A stretch of 64,000 bases of DNA from B1 sp964355075 (GTDB lineage Bacteria; Bacteroidota; Bacteroidia; UKL13-3), in the NCBI GenBank assembly GCA_964355075.1, contig CAYHCF010000010.1:32690-96689 (forward strand), in the 5' to 3' direction. A program made the position numbers and the translations under genes. A model generated the notes under the pieces. That model worked only from the letters and a program-made list of their open reading frames with translations, did not search any database and was not told the DNA's origin. Position 1 is the first letter of the stretch. Each line of letters opens with the position of its first letter. This document shows positions 1 through 7,691 of this stretch, one piece after another.

Positions 1-201
1 GTCAATTATCTTCAAAGTTGTTTCAATGCCAACATCACTGCTAACTAAAATTTCTTCCAATTCATCCAAAAAAGAATCATCAATAGAACTCTTCCCGGCC
101 AAAGCTTTTGTAATTTTATTGAATAAACCCGTTTTGGTTTTTTCGAGTCCTTGATCGAGTTTGTCTTTTTTCTCCTTACTAAAAAAACTTAAGATTCCCA
201 T
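1..201 (-). CDS. ftsY: FtsY, SRP receptor (N-terminal part only)
   Basis: The reverse strand reads from an ATG at 201 and leaves the window at base 1, giving 67 residues that begin MGILSFFSKEKKDKLDQGL. This is the N domain of the signal recognition particle receptor GTPase, which docks ribosome-SRP complexes at the inner membrane. The short basic start without the long acidic A domain of enterobacteria, followed by the helical N-domain pattern with DDSFLDELEEIL, is typical of the family. The GTPase domain lies outside the window. It is the last gene seen of the rpmB-rpmG-DUF4295-ftsY group, but a hairpin terminator separates it from DUF4295. Confidence 0.9.
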   Translation of the reverse strand, partial: MGILSFFSKEKKDKLDQGLEKTKTGLFNKITKALAGKSSIDDSFLDELEEILVSSDVGIETTLKIID

Positions 202-223
202 AATTCACTGGTTTAAACTTAAA

Positions 224-255
224 CAAAAAAAGCATTCTGCCAATAACAGAATGCT
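224..255 (-). terminator. Intrinsic terminator between DUF4295 and ftsY
   Basis: A perfect 9-bp stem (231-239 with 247-255) with a 7-base loop is followed on the reverse strand by a run of seven T. It lies 26 bases after the DUF4295 stop and about 23 bases before the ftsY start, so it should end or reduce ribosomal-protein transcription before ftsY. Confidence 0.75.
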
Positions 256-280
256 TTTGAATACTTTGGTATCAAATCAA

Positions 281-430
281 TTATTTTTTAAAATAACTCT
301 TTACGTTTTCGTTAGGAACGATTTCAGACTTGAATGAGTAAGAACCCTTATCGTTCTTAACAGCTCTGTAAACTTTCGCAAAATCTTTGCCTTGCGTTGT
401 TTTTAATGTTGCAGTTACTTTCTTTGCCAT
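281..430 (-). CDS. DUF4295 family small basic protein
   Basis: A 49-residue protein starting MAKKVTATLKTTQGKDFAKV and ending in ENVKSYFKK. It matches the short, Lys-rich DUF4295 family that is found in Bacteroidota directly after rpmG and is thought to be ribosome-associated; its function has not been established. The start lies 8 bases after the rpmG stop, so it is clearly in the same transcript as L28 and L33. There are no cysteines, membrane segments or catalytic motifs. Position and composition support a ribosome-linked role; that is inference. Confidence 0.85.
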   Translation of the reverse strand: MAKKVTATLKTTQGKDFAKVYRAVKNDKGSYSFKSEIVPNENVKSYFKK

Positions 431-438
431 ACCTTCAA

Positions 439-621
439 TTATTTAATTTCTTTGTGTACTGTTACCTTTCGTAAAACAGGATTATACTTTTTTAACTCAA
501 TTCTTTCAGTGGTATTCTTGCGATTTTTGGTCGTAATATACCTGGATGTACCCGGCTTATCTGTATGTTTATGCTCAGTACACTCCAATATTACCTGAAT
601 GCGGTTCCCTTTTCTTGCCAT
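439..621 (-). CDS. rpmG: 50S ribosomal protein L33
   Basis: A 60-residue L33 of the large ribosomal subunit. Recognisable blocks are ILECTEHKHT, the central RYITTKNRKNT and the C-terminal ELKKYNP...VTVHKEIK. Zinc-binding L33 has two CxxC pairs; here only one Cys is left (in LECTEHK) and the second pair is replaced by NPVL, so this is the zinc-free (C-minus) type. It sits 12 bases after rpmB and 8 bases before DUF4295 in one leftward operon. Confidence 0.95.
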   Translation of the reverse strand: MARKGNRIQVILECTEHKHTDKPGTSRYITTKNRKNTTERIELKKYNPVLRKVTVHKEIK

Positions 622-633
622 TTCTTTTTCCTC

Positions 634-867
634 CTACTTAATTATTCCGTTACGTACAAAATCATTCAAAACGGCAGTAATACCTTTTTTATTGATTGTT
701 TTAATTGCCTTGGTAGATACCTTTAGGGTAATCCACTTGTTTTCTTCAGGAATAAAAAATTTCTTTTCCTGCAAATTTGGGTAAAAACGTCTTTTGGTCC
801 TACGGTTTGAGTGAGACACATTATTACCAACTATTGGGTGTTTACCCGTTAAATCACATACTCTCAT
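634..867 (-). CDS. rpmB: 50S ribosomal protein L28
   Basis: A 77-residue L28 of the large ribosomal subunit. The N-terminal MRVCDLTGKHPIVGNNVSHS followed by RRTKRRFYPNLQ is the family signature. Only one cysteine (Cys4) is present, so no complete zinc site is seen. It is the first gene of the leftward rpmB-rpmG-DUF4295 unit, with a Bacteroidota-type promoter 27-57 bases upstream. Confidence 0.96.
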   Translation of the reverse strand: MRVCDLTGKHPIVGNNVSHSNRRTKRRFYPNLQEKKFFIPEENKWITLKVSTKAIKTINKKGITAVLNDFVRNGIIK

Positions 868-893
868 GACAATATTTTCTTCAAAAAGGACTG

Positions 894-924
894 CAAATAT
901 CTCGAATTTATTCGTAAAAACAAC
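894..924 (-). promoter_or_regulatory. Probable promoter of the rpmB operon
   Basis: On the reverse strand GTTG (924-921) is followed after exactly 19 bases by GATATTTG (901-894), one base away from the TAnnTTTG -7 consensus of Bacteroidota. It sits 27 bases upstream of rpmB. Confidence 0.5.
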
Positions 925-1171
925 AAATTCTTCAAAGTTTTCTGATTTCTACTGCGAACGATACAAAATTACCGCCAGATATTTCCTTAAGTTGCTCATA
1001 ATATTCTGCTTAGTAAAAATAGCAGCCTAAAATCGAAAAGAATAAAAGAATAGTTAACTGAAAATTTTAGGTATTTCCACAAGATATCGATGTAAAAATC
1101 CAAAAATTAAATTAAGTCTGAAAGTTTTTAATATATTCGGTTTTTTTGTCAGACTAATACATTCAATTTTT
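925..1171. other. Intergenic region between rpmB and the enoyl-CoA hydratase gene
   Basis: Part of a 304-base gap between divergent genes. It is AT-rich and holds no ORF, RNA gene or clear hairpin that I can support. TATATTCG at 1132-1139 is a weak -7-like match for the rightward gene; I found no matching -33 box. Confidence 0.4.
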
Positions 1172-1951
1172 ATGGAATACCAATTTATCATCGTTGAGCC
1201 TGAATTTCAACCACATATCGCCTTGGTTCGCCTTAACAGGCCTAAAGAATTGAATGCGTTGAATCTGGAATTGATGCTCGAGATCAAACATGCATTTGCT
1301 TTTCTGGACGCGGATGACACCGTTAGATGTATCGTAATAACAGGTAATGATCAAGCTTTTGCAGCTGGAGCCGACATTAAACAAATGGAAAACCGTACCC
1401 CCATCGATTTGTTAAAAATTGACCAGTTTGAAACCTGGGACCAGATTAGAAAGACTAAAAAACCAATAATAGCCGCAGTTAGTGGCTTCTGTTTAGGAGG
1501 AGGATGTGAATTGGCCATGACCTGCGACCTCATCATAGCAAGCGAATCGGCAAAATTTGGTCAACCCGAAATTAAATTGGGTATTATGCCCGGTGCGGGT
1601 GGCACTCAGCGTTTGACAAGAGCTATCGGAAAAGCGCTGGCTATGGAAATGGTGCTGACCGGAAAGCTGCTATCAGCTGGGGAAGCCTTCAATGCAGGTT
1701 TAGTAAATAAAGTGGTTCCTGAAGATATTTATCTGAATGAGGCCATCAAACTTGCTGACGAAATTGCACAAATGAGTCCGGTTGCAGTGAGGCTGGCAAA
1801 GGAAAGTGTTCTAAAAGCCTTTGATAGCAATCTTCAGGATGGCCTTTATTTTGAACGCAAAAACTTTTATATGTGCTTTGCCAGTGAGGATCAAAAAGAA
1901 GGAATGAAAGCATTTGTTGAAAAAAGGAAACCTGTTTTTAAAGGAATTTAA
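1172..1951 (+). CDS. Enoyl-CoA hydratase (crotonase family)
   Basis: A 259-residue crotonase-fold protein, the usual length, expected to hydrate 2-enoyl-CoA to 3-hydroxyacyl-CoA in fatty acid or branched-chain amino acid breakdown. Visible signatures are the oxyanion-hole block AFAAGADIKQM and the second block GFCLGGGCELAMTCD, whose Glu is the first catalytic glutamate. The second glutamate lies in FGQPEIKLGIMPGAGGTQRL, so both catalytic residues are in place. This favours a true hydratase over an isomerase or dehalogenase branch. queA follows after 48 bases in the same direction. The exact substrate cannot be read from sequence. Confidence 0.9.
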   Translation: MEYQFIIVEPEFQPHIALVRLNRPKELNALNLELMLEIKHAFAFLDADDTVRCIVITGNDQAFAAGADIKQMENRTPIDLLKIDQFETWDQIRKTKKPIIAAVSGFCLGGGCELAMTCDLIIASESAKFGQPEIKLGIMPGAGGTQRLTRAIGKALAMEMVLTGKLLSAGEAFNAGLVNKVVPEDIYLNEAIKLADEIAQMSPVAVRLAKESVLKAFDSNLQDGLYFERKNFYMCFASEDQKEGMKAFVEKRKPVFKGI

Positions 1952-1999
1952 ATAAAAAATGATGGATCGGACAGGATTGATCCGGCTATATTCAATAAC

Positions 2000-3238
2000 A
2001 TGAACCCAAAAGATATCTCCATTCAAGATTATGGGTATGAGCTGCCTGAAGAAAAGATTGCAAAATATCCACTTCCAAACAGGGATCAGAGTAAGCTTCT
2101 GGTATATAAAAATGGGCAAATTACAGATTCTCAATTTTGCAATTTATCAGACTTTCTCCCGGAAAACGCTTTGTTGGTTTTTAATGATACCAAAGTAATT
2201 CATGCCCGGCTATTATTTCAAAAACAAAGTGGAGCCCTGATTGAAGTATTTTGTTTGGAACCAGCTTCAGGTGATTATTTAAAGGCTTTTGAATCAACCC
2301 AAAATTGTGTTTGGAATTGCTTAATTGGAAACGCGAAAAGATGGAAAGGGGAAATTCTCGAGAAGGATATCATTATTGATAAAAAAAACATCAGGTTATA
2401 TGCGAAATTGATTTTGCACGCAAAGGATAGTTATCGGGTAGAATTTTCATGGAATAGCCCGATTACGTTTGGAGAACTTCTTCATCATTCAGGAATTTTA
2501 CCTTTACCCCCTTATTTGAACAGAATTCCGGAAGAAAAAGATGAGATAGTCTATCAAACGGTTTACGCCAGAGAGAATGGTTCAGTAGCAGCACCCACTG
2601 CAGGATTACATTTTACACCCGAAATGCTGAATCAGTTAAAAAATAAAAATATTAATAGAACCGAACTTACCCTTCATATTGGAGCAGGCACCTTTAAACC
2701 GGTAAAGTCCATAAAAATGTCTGGTCATGATATGCATAGAGAGTGTGTTTTTGTGAGCCTGAATTCACTTGAGATATTGCTGGAATGTCTTCAAAATAAA
2801 AGGCAAATCATTCCAATAGGAACTACCTCCTTACGCTCCATTGAAAGTATCTATTGGGTAGGTGTAAAACTCATACTTCAAAAAAACGATCTGAAGCAAA
2901 ATCCGGAATCTGTTTTTGAAATAAATCAGTGGGAATCCTATCATTTACCCCAAAACATTGATGCAACACATGCGGTTCAGGCAGTGATCGATTATATGCG
3001 GATAAATAATTTACCGAATATTTCCGGTTACACAAAAATCCTGATAGCTCCCGGTTATCTTCTTAAACTGGCCAATGCGCTGGTAACCAATTTCCATCAG
3101 CCGAATAGCACTTTACTTTTACTGATCGCTTCCCTGCTTGGCGAGGATTGGAGGAAAATTTATCATCATGCAATTTCAAATAATTATCGTTTTCTAAGCT
3201 TCGGAGACAGTAATCTTCTGTTCAATCACTCAACGTAA
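2000..3238 (+). CDS. queA: S-adenosylmethionine:tRNA ribosyltransferase-isomerase QueA
   Basis: QueA moves the ribosyl part of SAM onto 7-aminomethyl-7-deazaguanine in tRNA to form epoxyqueuosine. The family blocks are clear: YELPEEKIAKYPLPNRDQSKLL at the start, LVFNDTKVIHARL, the long conserved GSVAAPTAGLHFT and HIGAGTFKPV in the centre, and NFHQPNSTLLLLIA near the end. At 412 residues it is somewhat longer than the E. coli enzyme, a length common in Bacteroidota. Its last nine bases overlap the stop end of the convergent channel gene. No preQ1 riboswitch is visible in the 48-base gap upstream. Confidence 0.95.
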   Translation: MNPKDISIQDYGYELPEEKIAKYPLPNRDQSKLLVYKNGQITDSQFCNLSDFLPENALLVFNDTKVIHARLLFQKQSGALIEVFCLEPASGDYLKAFESTQNCVWNCLIGNAKRWKGEILEKDIIIDKKNIRLYAKLILHAKDSYRVEFSWNSPITFGELLHHSGILPLPPYLNRIPEEKDEIVYQTVYARENGSVAAPTAGLHFTPEMLNQLKNKNINRTELTLHIGAGTFKPVKSIKMSGHDMHRECVFVSLNSLEILLECLQNKRQIIPIGTTSLRSIESIYWVGVKLILQKNDLKQNPESVFEINQWESYHLPQNIDATHAVQAVIDYMRINNLPNISGYTKILIAPGYLLKLANALVTNFHQPNSTLLLLIASLLGEDWRKIYHHAISNNYRFLSFGDSNLLFNHST

Positions 3239-4249
3239 TAATGCCTTAAATTGCTCCATTTGTGAAGTGTTTCCCAATATAATAAGCTTCATCTCTTCTT
3301 TAAGCAGACAGTTAATATTTGGATTTACTTCATACGAACCATCCCCTTTTTTCAAACCAATAACATTTGCACCCGATTTTTTCCTGATATTCATCTCGGC
3401 AATGGTATTTCCATGAAGGTATTTACTTAATTCCTGAATTGAAAACTCTTCCAATTGAACATCAGCAACCCCCAATCCCGAAATAATATCTACAAATTCG
3501 TTCACATCAGGCCGCACAATTAAGGAAGCCATATGCGCTCCCCCGATTTTATCAGGCATGATCACATTGTTGGCTCCTGCCCTTTTTAATTTGCTAAACG
3601 AAGAATTATCTGATGCCCTCGTGATAATGGTTAGTTTAGCATTTAATCCTCTGGCTGTTAAAGCAACAAATACATTATCTGCATCATTTGGCAGCGTTGA
3701 AATGAGCCCTCTGGCCTTTAATATTCCTGCAGCCAGCAGTGATTCATCCTTTGTGGCATCTTCGTTTAAATAATAGAAATGTTCATCAGATAAAAAATTA
3801 TCCAGCAATTCCTTTTTGCTCTCCAAAATAACATACTTAATTCTATGTTTTTTTAGCATCTCACAGGCCGCCTGTCCATTTCTTCCAAAACCACATACAA
3901 TTACATGGTTTTCCAGTTCACTTATTTTCAATTTCATACGTTTATTTTTTAACTGTAAAAAGAAATTTCCTTCAACCAAAATCCTGCTGATTAAGGTAAT
4001 CGCATAGGCAAAAATTCCCAAATTGCTTATAATCAATAAAATAGTAAAAACTCTTCCGGCTGAACTCAAAGGAAAGACTTCTCCATACCCTACTGTTGCT
4101 ACGGTGGTAATTGTCATGAAAAGCGAATCCAAAAAGGAGGCATTTTCAATGAACATATACCCCGTAACTCCAATACTAATTGGAATCATGATGAGGGCTA
4201 TAGCAAAAGCCAGCTTTGAGCGTAAACCTAAACTATCCATTGAATGCAA
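3230..4249 (-). CDS. Potassium channel with RCK (TrkA-N/TrkA-C) domains
   Basis: A 339-residue inner-membrane K+ channel subunit of the two-helix type. Residues 12-33 and about 70-92 form membrane helices around a pore loop with the selectivity filter TVGYG (52-56). A cytoplasmic Rossmann RCK domain follows, starting VIVCGFGRNGQAACEML, and a TrkA-C-like domain (about 255-339) closes the protein. This matches MthK/Kch-like channels gated by a nucleotide or ion at the RCK ring. A start at Met4 is also possible. The 3' end overlaps queA by nine bases in convergent orientation. Confidence 0.9.
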   Translation of the reverse strand: MHSMDSLGLRSKLAFAIALIMIPISIGVTGYMFIENASFLDSLFMTITTVATVGYGEVFPLSSAGRVFTILLIISNLGIFAYAITLISRILVEGNFFLQLKNKRMKLKISELENHVIVCGFGRNGQAACEMLKKHRIKYVILESKKELLDNFLSDEHFYYLNEDATKDESLLAAGILKARGLISTLPNDADNVFVALTARGLNAKLTIITRASDNSSFSKLKRAGANNVIMPDKIGGAHMASLIVRPDVNEFVDIISGLGVADVQLEEFSIQELSKYLHGNTIAEMNIRKKSGANVIGLKKGDGSYEVNPNINCLLKEEMKLIILGNTSQMEQFKALLR

Positions 4250-4311
4250 GATAATACTTTTATGAATTTGGAAAAATGAATTATCACAATTTCAAAGAAA
4301 AATAAAAATAA

Positions 4312-4342
4312 TTTGGAAGTTGGCAATTTGTAATTAACTTTG
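4312..4342 (+). promoter_or_regulatory. Promoter of perR-peroxiredoxin
   Basis: TTTG (4312-4315), a 19-base spacer and TAACTTTG (4335-4342) fit the Bacteroidota consensus exactly (TTTG-N19-TAnnTTTG). Transcription should start close to 4348, directly over the Per-box-like dyad. Confidence 0.75.
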
Positions 4343-4345
4343 TAG

Positions 4346-4371
4346 CGAATAATTATTAAATAAGAATTATT
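4346..4371 (+). promoter_or_regulatory. Per-box-like operator
   Basis: The core ATAATTATTA (4349-4358) fits ATAATnATTA, the centre of the PerR box TTATAATnATTATAA known from Firmicutes. AATAATT (4348-4354) is repeated inverted as AATTATT (4365-4371). It covers the predicted start of transcription, so binding would block perR and the downstream peroxiredoxin: inferred autorepression. Confidence 0.55.
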
Positions 4372-4381
4372 ATCGTTTAAG

Positions 4382-4819
4382 TTGAAACTCCCGCTTATAA
4401 AAATTCAAGATGATTTCAGGCGCTTAGGTATTAAATCCACAATGCCCAGACTTGCTATCTACCAATCACTAATGAAATTCAAATATCATCCCAGTGCGGA
4501 GGAACTCTACTTGCAGATAATTAAAAATAATCCCGGAATTTCTCTGGCAACGGTTTATAAAACATTAGAAATGCTGGTGCTGAATAATCTGGCCTGTAAA
4601 GTAGTAAGTGCCGAAGATAAGGTTAGGTATGATGCAAGAATGGATCCGCATATTCATTTGTATTGTGAGAAATCAAATAAAATATTTGACCATGAGGATC
4701 CTGTACTTGAAAAATTAATATTAAATTATTTTCAGACGAATACAATACCTGATTTTGAAATAAAACAAATTCAATTAAATATAAACGGAGAATCCGTCTC
4801 CGGAAAAAACAAAAATTAA
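4382..4819 (+). CDS. perR: Fur-family peroxide sensor, PerR-like
   Basis: A 145-residue winged-helix metalloregulator. The start is TTG at 4382; with it, the metal ligands fall at His36, Asp84, His90, His92 and Asp103, one off the B. subtilis PerR numbers 37, 85, 91, 93 and 104, which supports both the start and the PerR rather than Fur call (Asp84 is the PerR hallmark). The recognition helix region is LATVYKTLEMLV. The structural zinc site is missing: only Cys95 remains of the usual two CxxC pairs. The peroxiredoxin gene follows after 19 bases, so regulator and target share one transcript. Confidence 0.85.
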   Translation: MKLPLIKIQDDFRRLGIKSTMPRLAIYQSLMKFKYHPSAEELYLQIIKNNPGISLATVYKTLEMLVLNNLACKVVSAEDKVRYDARMDPHIHLYCEKSNKIFDHEDPVLEKLILNYFQTNTIPDFEIKQIQLNINGESVSGKNKN

Positions 4820-4838
4820 ACAATTAATAAAAATCATT

Positions 4839-5483
4839 ATGACAATGTTAGTAGGAAAAAAAGCCCCGGTTTTTAGCGCAGATGCGGTAATAAATGGTGG
4901 GGAGTTTGAGGAAAATTTCTCCTTAAGTAAATTTATCGGTCACAAACATGTATTGTTCTTCTTTTATCCATTAGATTTTACATTCGTTTGTCCAACAGAA
5001 ATTATTGCTTTTCAAGATCGTATCAAAGACTTTGAAGAGCGCAACGTTCAGGTTGTGGGCTGCTCTGTAGATAGTAAATTTTCGCATTGGGCCTGGCTAA
5101 ACACACCAAAAAACAATGGAGGTATCAAGGGAGTGGCTTATCCTTTAGTTGCCGATATAAATAAAACGATTGCTGTAAATTTCGGTGTTCTTGCCGGTAA
5201 ATATGAATATAACAACCCTAACGAATTAATATGGATTGGCGATAATGGCGAGAATGCAGTTGCCTATCGTGGCCTATTCCTGATCGACAAACAAGGTATT
5301 GTTCGTCATCAGGTAGTTAATGATTTGCCTTTAGGCAGAAGCGTTGATGAAGCATTACGTATGATTGATGCCTTACAATTCCACGAGGAAAACGGCGAGG
5401 TTTGTCCTGCAAACTGGCAAAAAGGGAAAGAAGCCATGTTGGCTACTGCCGATGGTGTAGCAAAATACATGGGGTCACACTAA
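4839..5483 (+). CDS. Typical 2-Cys peroxiredoxin (AhpC/Prx1 type)
   Basis: A 214-residue cytoplasmic thiol peroxidase that reduces H2O2 and organic peroxides. The peroxidatic Cys51 is in FYPLDFTFVCPTE and the resolving Cys189 in GEVCPANW, so both cysteines of the typical 2-Cys class are present. The YF-like C-terminal end (AKYMGSH) is kept. No ahpF reductase gene is adjacent, so it probably relies on thioredoxin. It is co-transcribed with perR and ended by a strong hairpin. Confidence 0.93.
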   Translation: MTMLVGKKAPVFSADAVINGGEFEENFSLSKFIGHKHVLFFFYPLDFTFVCPTEIIAFQDRIKDFEERNVQVVGCSVDSKFSHWAWLNTPKNNGGIKGVAYPLVADINKTIAVNFGVLAGKYEYNNPNELIWIGDNGENAVAYRGLFLIDKQGIVRHQVVNDLPLGRSVDEALRMIDALQFHEENGEVCPANWQKGKEAMLATADGVAKYMGSH

Positions 5484-5500
5484 ATAAATAAATGTTCAGA

Positions 5501-5536
5501 AAATCCCACTTGTGAATTCCACAGGTGGGATTTTTT
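5501..5536 (+). terminator. Intrinsic terminator after the peroxiredoxin gene
   Basis: A 14-bp stem (5501-5514 with 5520-5533, one G-U pair), a 5-base loop, then T6. It ends the perR-peroxiredoxin transcript. Confidence 0.85.
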
Positions 5537-5636
5537 CTATTGAAATAACTTATTAAAAACAAATCGCTCAATTAAGTCGTTTTGTTTTATAATCAAGGGT
5601 TTGTTCTCAAGTAATTTTTTAATACATTCGGCATCC

Positions 5637-6932
5637 ATGGGAAAAGTGTTTAGTTTACTCGTTATTTTAGTTATTTGCAGCAACAGCAAGGCTCAAACGG
5701 ATAGCATTTATTCTATTCCCTTGACCCAATATGCCAAGGACGACCGGTTCGATAAATATCAACTCACCCTTGCTTTATTTTTCACACAGGGTGATACGAT
5801 TTTAAGTATGGATTTTGAAAATACCCGTAAAACAATTCCTATTTTAATTAAAAAACCCAAGGGTTATCTGGATTATGCCTACGGACATTTATTCTTTACA
5901 GGGTCCAAAAATAATTTCATTCCGGGTTATATAACTGTTTTGGTCTGTAATCCTTTTCATAAACATCCTCACCTTTTTGTTGACTACAATCAGAATTTTG
6001 ATTTCACCGACGATCCAAGATTTACTTTGCCATATTTCGACGAACCCGGCTTAGAGATTGAACTGGCTAACGGAAAGATTCCGGAAGGAAAGATTAAAAT
6101 CGTTTTAACAAGAAACAAACTTTTTGGACAAAAATATGAGTTCAAACAATACATGGATGAATATTATTCCATGGCTTATAAAGGGAGAAAGTTTGTGGGC
6201 ATAGAATATACATACCGCGAGCAACGATATATTTCAAGGGTTGGTCATGTAAAACTAAAAGAAGAATCATTTCAGATTGCGCTGTACGATGCCAATTCAA
6301 ATGGATTGTATAATGACGAAAACATGGATAAAGTGGTATTCAACAATCCAAAAGATACCGTTCTGGATGCAACCAATCCTCTTAATTTTATTGTTTTAAG
6401 TAAAAATGGGGAAAAGAATTATTTTGAAAAAAATGGCAGATTATATCAAATTATAGAAGTAGATCCCGCCGGTTCTTTTATAAAAATAAAAACAAGCAAT
6501 GATGATGTGCAATTTGACAGGGTAAAAATTGGGAAGAAGGTTCCTAAAGTAAAATTTACACTGGCAAAAGGTCAAAAGTTCAAGCTTACCAAATTCAGGA
6601 GAAAAGAGGTTTATATTTATTTCGCAAATAAAACAAGCAAAAATTTCAGATCAGACACTTTGATTCTGCGCCAAATAGCAGACCTTGATACAAACCGTTT
6701 AAAAGTAATTTGTGTTTTGTATGTAAACAAAAGTTATGAATTAAGGATATTCGGAACAGATGCCAATCCAAACTATTTGCTTGCTTTTGGAGGAAAAGAA
6801 CTAAGCAAAAAATTAGGAATTAACAGTTTGCCACAAAGTTTATGGTTAGGTAAAAGGAGAAAGGTTAAAAAATATGGTTTGAGGCCTAATGAATTCCTGA
6901 GAAACTATCTTGCTGAAGAGACTAAAAAATAA
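5637..6932 (+). CDS. Exported protein with a thioredoxin-like C-terminal domain lacking CxxC
   Basis: I chose the ATG at 5637 because it gives a clean signal peptide (MGKVFSLLVILVICSNSKAQ); an upstream TTG at 5601 only adds polar residues in front. The mature part of about 410 residues has no domain I can name up to residue 295, with acidic stretches such as VDYNQNFDFTDDP. Residues about 300-425 follow the TlpA/thioredoxin pattern (KVPKVKFTL, a hydrophobic strand VYIYFANK, then a strand VICVLYV, then INSLPQSLWLG with a cis-Pro-like position). The place of the CxxC is NKTSKN, so it cannot be a redox enzyme. Probably periplasmic; function unknown. Confidence 0.65.
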   Translation: MGKVFSLLVILVICSNSKAQTDSIYSIPLTQYAKDDRFDKYQLTLALFFTQGDTILSMDFENTRKTIPILIKKPKGYLDYAYGHLFFTGSKNNFIPGYITVLVCNPFHKHPHLFVDYNQNFDFTDDPRFTLPYFDEPGLEIELANGKIPEGKIKIVLTRNKLFGQKYEFKQYMDEYYSMAYKGRKFVGIEYTYREQRYISRVGHVKLKEESFQIALYDANSNGLYNDENMDKVVFNNPKDTVLDATNPLNFIVLSKNGEKNYFEKNGRLYQIIEVDPAGSFIKIKTSNDDVQFDRVKIGKKVPKVKFTLAKGQKFKLTKFRRKEVYIYFANKTSKNFRSDTLILRQIADLDTNRLKVICVLYVNKSYELRIFGTDANPNYLLAFGGKELSKKLGINSLPQSLWLGKRRKVKKYGLRPNEFLRNYLAEETKK

Positions 6933-6935
6933 TTA

Positions 6936-7691
6936 TTACCAGCTTCCTCCGGCTCCGCCGCCACCAAAACTTCCACCCCCAAAACCTCCAAAGCCTCCTC
7001 CACCAGATCCTCCACCGAAACCTCCTCCGCTAAATCCTCCGCCGCCGAAAGTTCCAATAAATGGACCACCCAGCAGCATCCCTCTGCCCATTCCACCTCC
7101 ACCTTTTCCTTTAAATATCATAACCAAAATAATTATTACGATAATAAAAAATATGGATAATGGTGAAGGCGAACCTTTTTTTCTCCCATGTTTGGGAGCA
7201 TCATTTATATACTCTCCCGAAGCCGCCCTGATGATAATATCAGTAGCCTCACTTAATCCCTGATAATATTGCTGTGCTTTAAAATTTGGTTTGATATTCT
7301 CTTCAATGATCCGCTTGGATAAAGCATCTGTAACGGTACCTTCCATCCCATAACCATTCTGAATCCAAATTTTATGGTCATTGATGGCAATGTAAATCAG
7401 GAGTCCATTATTTTTGCCTTTCGTTCCGATATGCCAGGATTCTGCCAGTCGCTGACTATAATCGAAGGCATCCTCCCCTTCTAAACTCCCTTCCATAACA
7501 ATCGAAATTTGCGTGGAAGTTGAATCAAAATATTCAAGTAGTTTCGATTCTAATGACTGAACCTCTTCTGGTGATAAGGTATTCGTAAAATCATTAACGA
7601 GTTTAGGTGGATTGGGTTGCTTGGGTAATTCTTTAGAAAAACTTACACAAACAAGCAAGGAAAAGAAAAAAAACAGTGATAGTTTACGCAT
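6936..7691 (-). CDS. Membrane-anchored TPM domain protein with Gly-rich tail
   Basis: A 251-residue protein with signal peptide (MRKLSLFFFFSLLVCVSFSK), a TPM (Psb32/MOLO-1) domain of about 140 residues (NPPKLVNDFTNTLSPEEVQSL to the ANGYGMEGT-like motif NGYGMEGTVTD), a membrane helix (about residues 170-190) and a C-terminal tail of almost only Gly with Phe, ending GGAGGSW. Starting at 7691 leaves only an 8-base overlap with the preceding gene; an upstream ATG at 7718 would overlap more. It pairs with a second TPM gene and lemA, a common bacterial cluster of unclear envelope function. Confidence 0.85.
   Translation of the reverse strand: MRKLSLFFFFSLLVCVSFSKELPKQPNPPKLVNDFTNTLSPEEVQSLESKLLEYFDSTSTQISIVMEGSLEGEDAFDYSQRLAESWHIGTKGKNNGLLIYIAINDHKIWIQNGYGMEGTVTDALSKRIIEENIKPNFKAQQYYQGLSEATDIIIRAASGEYINDAPKHGRKKGSPSPLSIFFIIVIIILVMIFKGKGGGGMGRGMLLGGPFIGTFGGGGFSGGGFGGGSGGGGFGGFGGGSFGGGGAGGSW

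Noticed and set aside
1952..1999. PreQ1 riboswitch before queA
   Set aside because: Only a 5-bp stem (GGATC/GATCC) and no match to the preQ1 aptamer.
6910..7263. Rightward Pro-rich reading frame opposite the TPM gene
   Set aside because: It is the reverse of the Gly codons (GGN) in the TPM tail; no start context and no family match.
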